Origin: Dehalococcoidia bacterium
GTDB taxonomy: Bacteria > Chloroflexota > Dehalococcoidia > Lucifugimonadales > UBA3495
Assembly: GCA_022823505.1 (NCBI GenBank)
Contig: JAJEIA010000164.1
Coordinates: 1 to 43,691, forward strand
DNA length: 43,691 nt
Reading direction: 5' to 3'
A model generated the notes under the pieces. The model made no database searches, was not told the DNA's origin, and saw only the letters and a program-made list of their open reading frames with translations. How positions within the stretch are numbered: the first letter of the stretch is position 1; the number at the start of each line of letters is the position of its first letter. Of this stretch, positions 40,565 to 43,691 are shown one piece after another. The position numbers were made by a program, and so were the translations under genes.

Positions 40565-43132
40565 ATGATCCCGCTGAGGCTATCGGTCCGCAACTTCCTT
40601 TGCTACCGAGACGATGTGCCGCCGTTGGACTTGCGAGGGATACACGTGGCGTGCCTGTGCGGACCCAACGGCCACGGCAAGTCGGCTCTGCTGGACGCGA
40701 TGACCTGGTGCCTGTGGGGACACGCCCGAACCGGCACTCAGAACCACAACGACCTGATCGCGCACGGCGAGTCGGAGTGCCGGGTCGAGTTGGACTTTCT
40801 GGCTCGAGGTCAGGAATACCGCGCCATTCGCCGTCGTCGTCGGGCCGGTCAGGGTCGCACCGAAGTGGACCTGTTCATCCTGGATGACGCCGGGCAGCCC
40901 CGATCCATCAGTGGCAATTCGGTTCGGGAAACCAGCTGGAAGGTCCAGAGCCTGGTCGGGATGGACTACACCACCTTCGTGAATACAGCGTTCCTGCTGC
41001 AAGGCCGCTCGGACGAGTTCACCCGTAAGACGCCGGCGGAGCGTAAAGCGGTCCTTTCGTCGGTTCTGGACCTCAGCCTCTACGAAGCCCTGCAGGCGTC
41101 CGCGGCCGGCCGGAGAGACCACTGGCAATCGGAGGTGGTCCGGGCTGAGGGAGCGTTGGCTCAGAACCGCGCCCTGCTGGATGCCATACCCGATCCCGTC
41201 GAGGAGCTCGCGGCCATAGCCTCCCGGCTGAAGGGATTGGGCGAAGAAATCGAGCGAGCCGGAGCCACTGCCGATCGGCTGCGGGACGCGATCGCGGGAA
41301 TGCGCCAAAAGCAGGCAGAAATTGTCGCGGCGGAGCGCCGCATCGAAAACCTGCGCACCGACATTCAACAGTCAGAAACCGCTATTGCCGGCACTGCGGA
41401 ACGAATCGAAGCAGCGCACGCCCTGGAGAATCGTTCCGCCGAAATCGAAGCCGGCGCCGCGGGGCTACAGGCGGCGCAGGCCGAAATGGAGCGGCTGCAG
41501 GCTTCACGGACGGAGTACGACGCCCTGCGGACCCGGCGCGGCGAGTTGCAGGCGACCATCGACCGGGCCCGGGCGGATTTGAACGCCGAAGCCGCCCAAT
41601 TGAAACAGCACGTGGATGTCGCGTTGCGGCCGGCCGCGGTCCGGGTCGAAGGCGTTACGCGGGAACTGCTGGCGGTGGCAGACGCTGAAGCAACTCTCGC
41701 CGACCAGCGATCGGTCCTGGAAGCGGAGACAACCAAGTCGGCTGATTTGCAGCGCGATATTGCGCTCGCACAGGCCGATCTGGAGCGGTGCATCGCAGAG
41801 GGCAAGGAACTTCGGGTCAAGCAGAGGGAGATGCAGTCGGCGGATGCCGTGTGCCCCCTGTGTCGAACCCCGCTCAGCATCGACGCCTGCGGAGATATTG
41901 CCGCGTGGTACGAGGTCGAAATCCGGGCGAAACTCACCCGCCACGATGAGATCAAGCAGTCCCTGCACGATATGTCCGACCGGCTCGAGAGAGTTCAAGC
42001 CGGGATTTCTCATCATGAGGCCGCTCTGGTCAGGCGGCAGCAACAGTTGCAACAGCGACGGGGTCGACTCGAGCAGGAACAACGCCAATGCGAACAGGCG
42101 GCGGCACAGTTGGGGGCTTCGGTTCCGCGGCTGGAGCGGTTGCAAAAAGCGTTGTCGGAAGGGGGATTCGCGGAAAGCGAGCGCGCTGCCCTGGTCGAAG
42201 TTGAAGCGGCGATCAGCGCCCTGGGATATGACGAACAGGGCCTGGACGATGCCACGAAGCAAGTGCGATCGCTCCAGCATTGGGATGCAGAGCTGCGGAA
42301 ACTACAGGAATCGTGCTCCCGGCTAGCCGCGGACGAAACCCTTTTGGCCCAAACCAGGGAGCGTGTGGATCGGCAGAACGGAGAGCTGCAGACGGTCGAA
42401 GCGGACCTGGACACGGCACGTTTGGCGATAGCAAGCCTGCCGGAACGCGAAAGGGAAGCCGCGGAGGCCGAAAGGGTCGTTGCCGGCCTCCTGGCCGAGC
42501 GTGACAATTTGCTCGCCCGACAGGGAAGGCTCCAAGGCGACGCGGACCGCCGGGTTGCGTACTTGGAAGAGATTGACGCCCTGGAAAGTCGTCGATCCTC
42601 TTCCAGCGCCGAACAGGCGGTGTATTCCGATCTTCACAACGCATTCGGTCGCAGCGGCGTGCCGGCCATGCTCATCGACGCTGCCGTTCCCCGGATCGAG
42701 GCCGAGGCGAACCTGCTGCTGGGCCGGATGACCGATAGCCGATTGGCGGTCAAGCTGGAGACCCAACGGGTGCGCCAATCCGGCCACGTCACCGAGACCC
42801 TGGACATCCTGGTCAGTGACGAGCTGGGATCGCGCAGCTACGACCTGTTCAGCGGCGGCGAGGCCTTCCGCATCAACCTGGCGCTGCGCATCGCCTTGTC
42901 CAAGGTGCTGGCGCAGCGCATGGGCCTCCCCCTGCCGACCCTGTTCATCGACGAGGGTTTCGGGACCCAGGACGCCGCCGGACGGGAGCGCATCGTGGAC
43001 GCCATCGCGTCGATCCAGGAAGACTTCGACAAGATCGTCGTCATCACTCACCTGGATGAACTCAAGGACCTGTTCCCCGTCCGGATCGAGGTGCTCAAAA
43101 CCGCCGCCGGTTCCCAGTTCTGGCTCAGCTGA
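40565..43132 (+). CDS. sbcC: SbcC/Rad50-type DNA repair ATPase
   Basis: SMC-like ATPase that with SbcD opens and trims DNA ends and hairpins. It has 855 residues from ATG 40565. Walker A GPNGHGKS is at 33-40. Two long coiled-coil arms flank a zinc hook with C430-P-L-C433, and the signature LFSGGEAFRINLALRIAL is near 760. Walker B TLFIDEGFGTQD is near 794. The longer frame from 40505 starts upstream of the promoter and is rejected. No ribosome site is visible. sbcD is not adjacent on either side. Confidence 0.94.
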   Translation: MIPLRLSVRNFLCYRDDVPPLDLRGIHVACLCGPNGHGKSALLDAMTWCLWGHARTGTQNHNDLIAHGESECRVELDFLARGQEYRAIRRRRRAGQGRTEVDLFILDDAGQPRSISGNSVRETSWKVQSLVGMDYTTFVNTAFLLQGRSDEFTRKTPAERKAVLSSVLDLSLYEALQASAAGRRDHWQSEVVRAEGALAQNRALLDAIPDPVEELAAIASRLKGLGEEIERAGATADRLRDAIAGMRQKQAEIVAAERRIENLRTDIQQSETAIAGTAERIEAAHALENRSAEIEAGAAGLQAAQAEMERLQASRTEYDALRTRRGELQATIDRARADLNAEAAQLKQHVDVALRPAAVRVEGVTRELLAVADAEATLADQRSVLEAETTKSADLQRDIALAQADLERCIAEGKELRVKQREMQSADAVCPLCRTPLSIDACGDIAAWYEVEIRAKLTRHDEIKQSLHDMSDRLERVQAGISHHEAALVRRQQQLQQRRGRLEQEQRQCEQAAAQLGASVPRLERLQKALSEGGFAESERAALVEVEAAISALGYDEQGLDDATKQVRSLQHWDAELRKLQESCSRLAADETLLAQTRERVDRQNGELQTVEADLDTARLAIASLPEREREAAEAERVVAGLLAERDNLLARQGRLQGDADRRVAYLEEIDALESRRSSSSAEQAVYSDLHNAFGRSGVPAMLIDAAVPRIEAEANLLLGRMTDSRLAVKLETQRVRQSGHVTETLDILVSDELGSRSYDLFSGGEAFRINLALRIALSKVLAQRMGLPLPTLFIDEGFGTQDAAGRERIVDAIASIQEDFDKIVVITHLDELKDLFPVRIEVLKTAAGSQFWLS

Positions 43133-43183
43133 TCAGTCCCACGATATCGACGGTGGCGTTCAGTCCACCCAAAGGAGCAACCG

Positions 43184-43603
43184 ATGCTAACCGAAGCACA
43201 ACGCCAGTTTTTGTCCTCGAACCACAACGGCGCCCTGACGACTTTCCGACGGAACGGTGCAGGGCAGATGAGCATCGTAACGTGCGGCTTGCACGGGGAA
43301 GGAGTGGCGTTTACGACCACCGCGGACCGGGCCAAGCTCCGAAACCTCCGGCGAAACCCGCGCTGCACGATCCTGGTGGGTACCGGCGACTGGCGAAACT
43401 TCCTGGTACTGGAAGGCGAGGCCAGGTTGGTCGGTGTCAATGAAGTCTCGGCCGACGAATACCGGGAAACCCTGCGCGACGTGTACCGCACCGCGGCCGG
43501 CGAAGAACACCCCAACTGGCCGGAATATGACCAGGCGATGCTGGATGACCGCCGCTATGCAGTGCTGGTGACGCCATCGCACGTGTACGGCCGGGCCGAC
43601 TGA
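43184..43603 (+). CDS. Pyridoxamine 5'-phosphate oxidase-family (PPOX-like) protein
   Basis: A split-barrel flavin-binding protein of 139 residues. Signs are FLSSNHNGALTTFRRNGAGQ at the start, the strand pair GEGVAFTTTADRAKLRNLRR, and NPRCTILVGTGDWRNFLVLE with an EGEARLVG end. This pattern is common to F420- or FMN-dependent PPOX-class enzymes. Which cofactor is used is not clear. GGAG lies 7 nt upstream. It is 51 nt after sbcC on the same strand, so transcription may continue from there. Confidence 0.9.
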   Translation: MLTEAQRQFLSSNHNGALTTFRRNGAGQMSIVTCGLHGEGVAFTTTADRAKLRNLRRNPRCTILVGTGDWRNFLVLEGEARLVGVNEVSADEYRETLRDVYRTAAGEEHPNWPEYDQAMLDDRRYAVLVTPSHVYGRAD

Positions 43604-43607
43604 ACCC

Positions 43608-43651
43608 GGGAATCGTCGGGGGCGAGCCAGTGCCCGCCCCCGACGATTCCC
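43608..43651 (+). repeat. Perfect 17-bp inverted repeat after the PPOX-like gene
   Basis: Arms 43608-43624 and 43635-43651 (core AATCGTCGGGGGCG and its complement) with a 10-nt loop. It begins 5 nt past the stop codon. No T run follows on either strand, so it is not a standard terminator. It may act as an RNA-stabilising hairpin or a protein site. The remaining bases to the window end hold nothing I can identify. Confidence 0.7.
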
Positions 43652-43691
43652 CACCCAGGGGCAAAACAACACGGCGGCGAGACCGTCGGCC

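Noticed and set aside
1..43691. Mobile element, CRISPR array or integration site
   Set aside because: No transposase, integrase, direct-repeat array or tRNA-end duplication was seen. Codon use looks uniform across the window.

Overview
The window is a GC-rich, gene-dense bacterial chromosome segment with about 40 protein genes and two tRNA genes. It has no CRISPR array, insertion sequence or prophage that I can see. The best guess for the host is a Chloroflexota member near Dehalococcoidia, possibly the SAR202 group. This is inferred from three things: a complex I operon without nuoE/F/G, as in Dehalococcoides; luciferase-like flavin oxidoreductases next to acyl-CoA ligase and class III CoA-transferase genes; and a PAC2-family protein. 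No marker gene such as 16S rRNA is present to settle it.

Layout. 1-8596 (minus): complex I operon nuoA-B-C-D-H-I-J-K-(small DUF2007-like gene)-L-M, with nuoM running off the left edge, driven by an extended -10 promoter. 8698-13032 (plus): a tightly packed operon of alpha/beta hydrolase, class III CoA-transferase, rdgB, moaA and moaC. 13029-14537: a hypothetical gene, tRNA-Met(CAT), a two-way terminator and a PAC2-family gene. 14691-23514: an accessory catabolic block holding two luciferase-like monooxygenases, a two-domain VOC protein, a PuuE-type deacetylase, an acyl-CoA ligase, a zinc alcohol dehydrogenase and an alkylglycerone-phosphate-synthase-like flavoprotein that follows tRNA-Pro(CGG). 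23713-25341: a DUF4349 lipoprotein whose signal peptide is cut from its body by an in-frame TAG. 25345-28983 (minus): mfd. 29295-32148 (plus): proB, proA and a small acidic hypothetical gene. 32251-34022 (minus): split transketolase. 34279-37180 (plus): three overlapping genes, namely an amidohydrolase fused to a MUG/TDG-type uracil-DNA glycosylase, an RNA 2',3'-cyclic phosphodiesterase and an AlkA-type glycosylase. 37191-40436 (minus): ffh behind an ABC-2 exporter pair. 40565-43603 (plus): sbcC, predicted to be leaderless, and a pyridoxamine-oxidase-like gene.

The most unusual items are the amidohydrolase-MUG fusion and its overlapping repair-type operon, the TAG-interrupted DUF4349 lipoprotein with a collagen-like stretch and three repeated modules, the tRNA-Pro/flavoprotein arrangement, and a recurring TGnTAnAAT promoter element that also revises several start codons. 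I see no self-evident new defence or mobile system. The MUG-fusion operon is the strongest candidate for undescribed biology.
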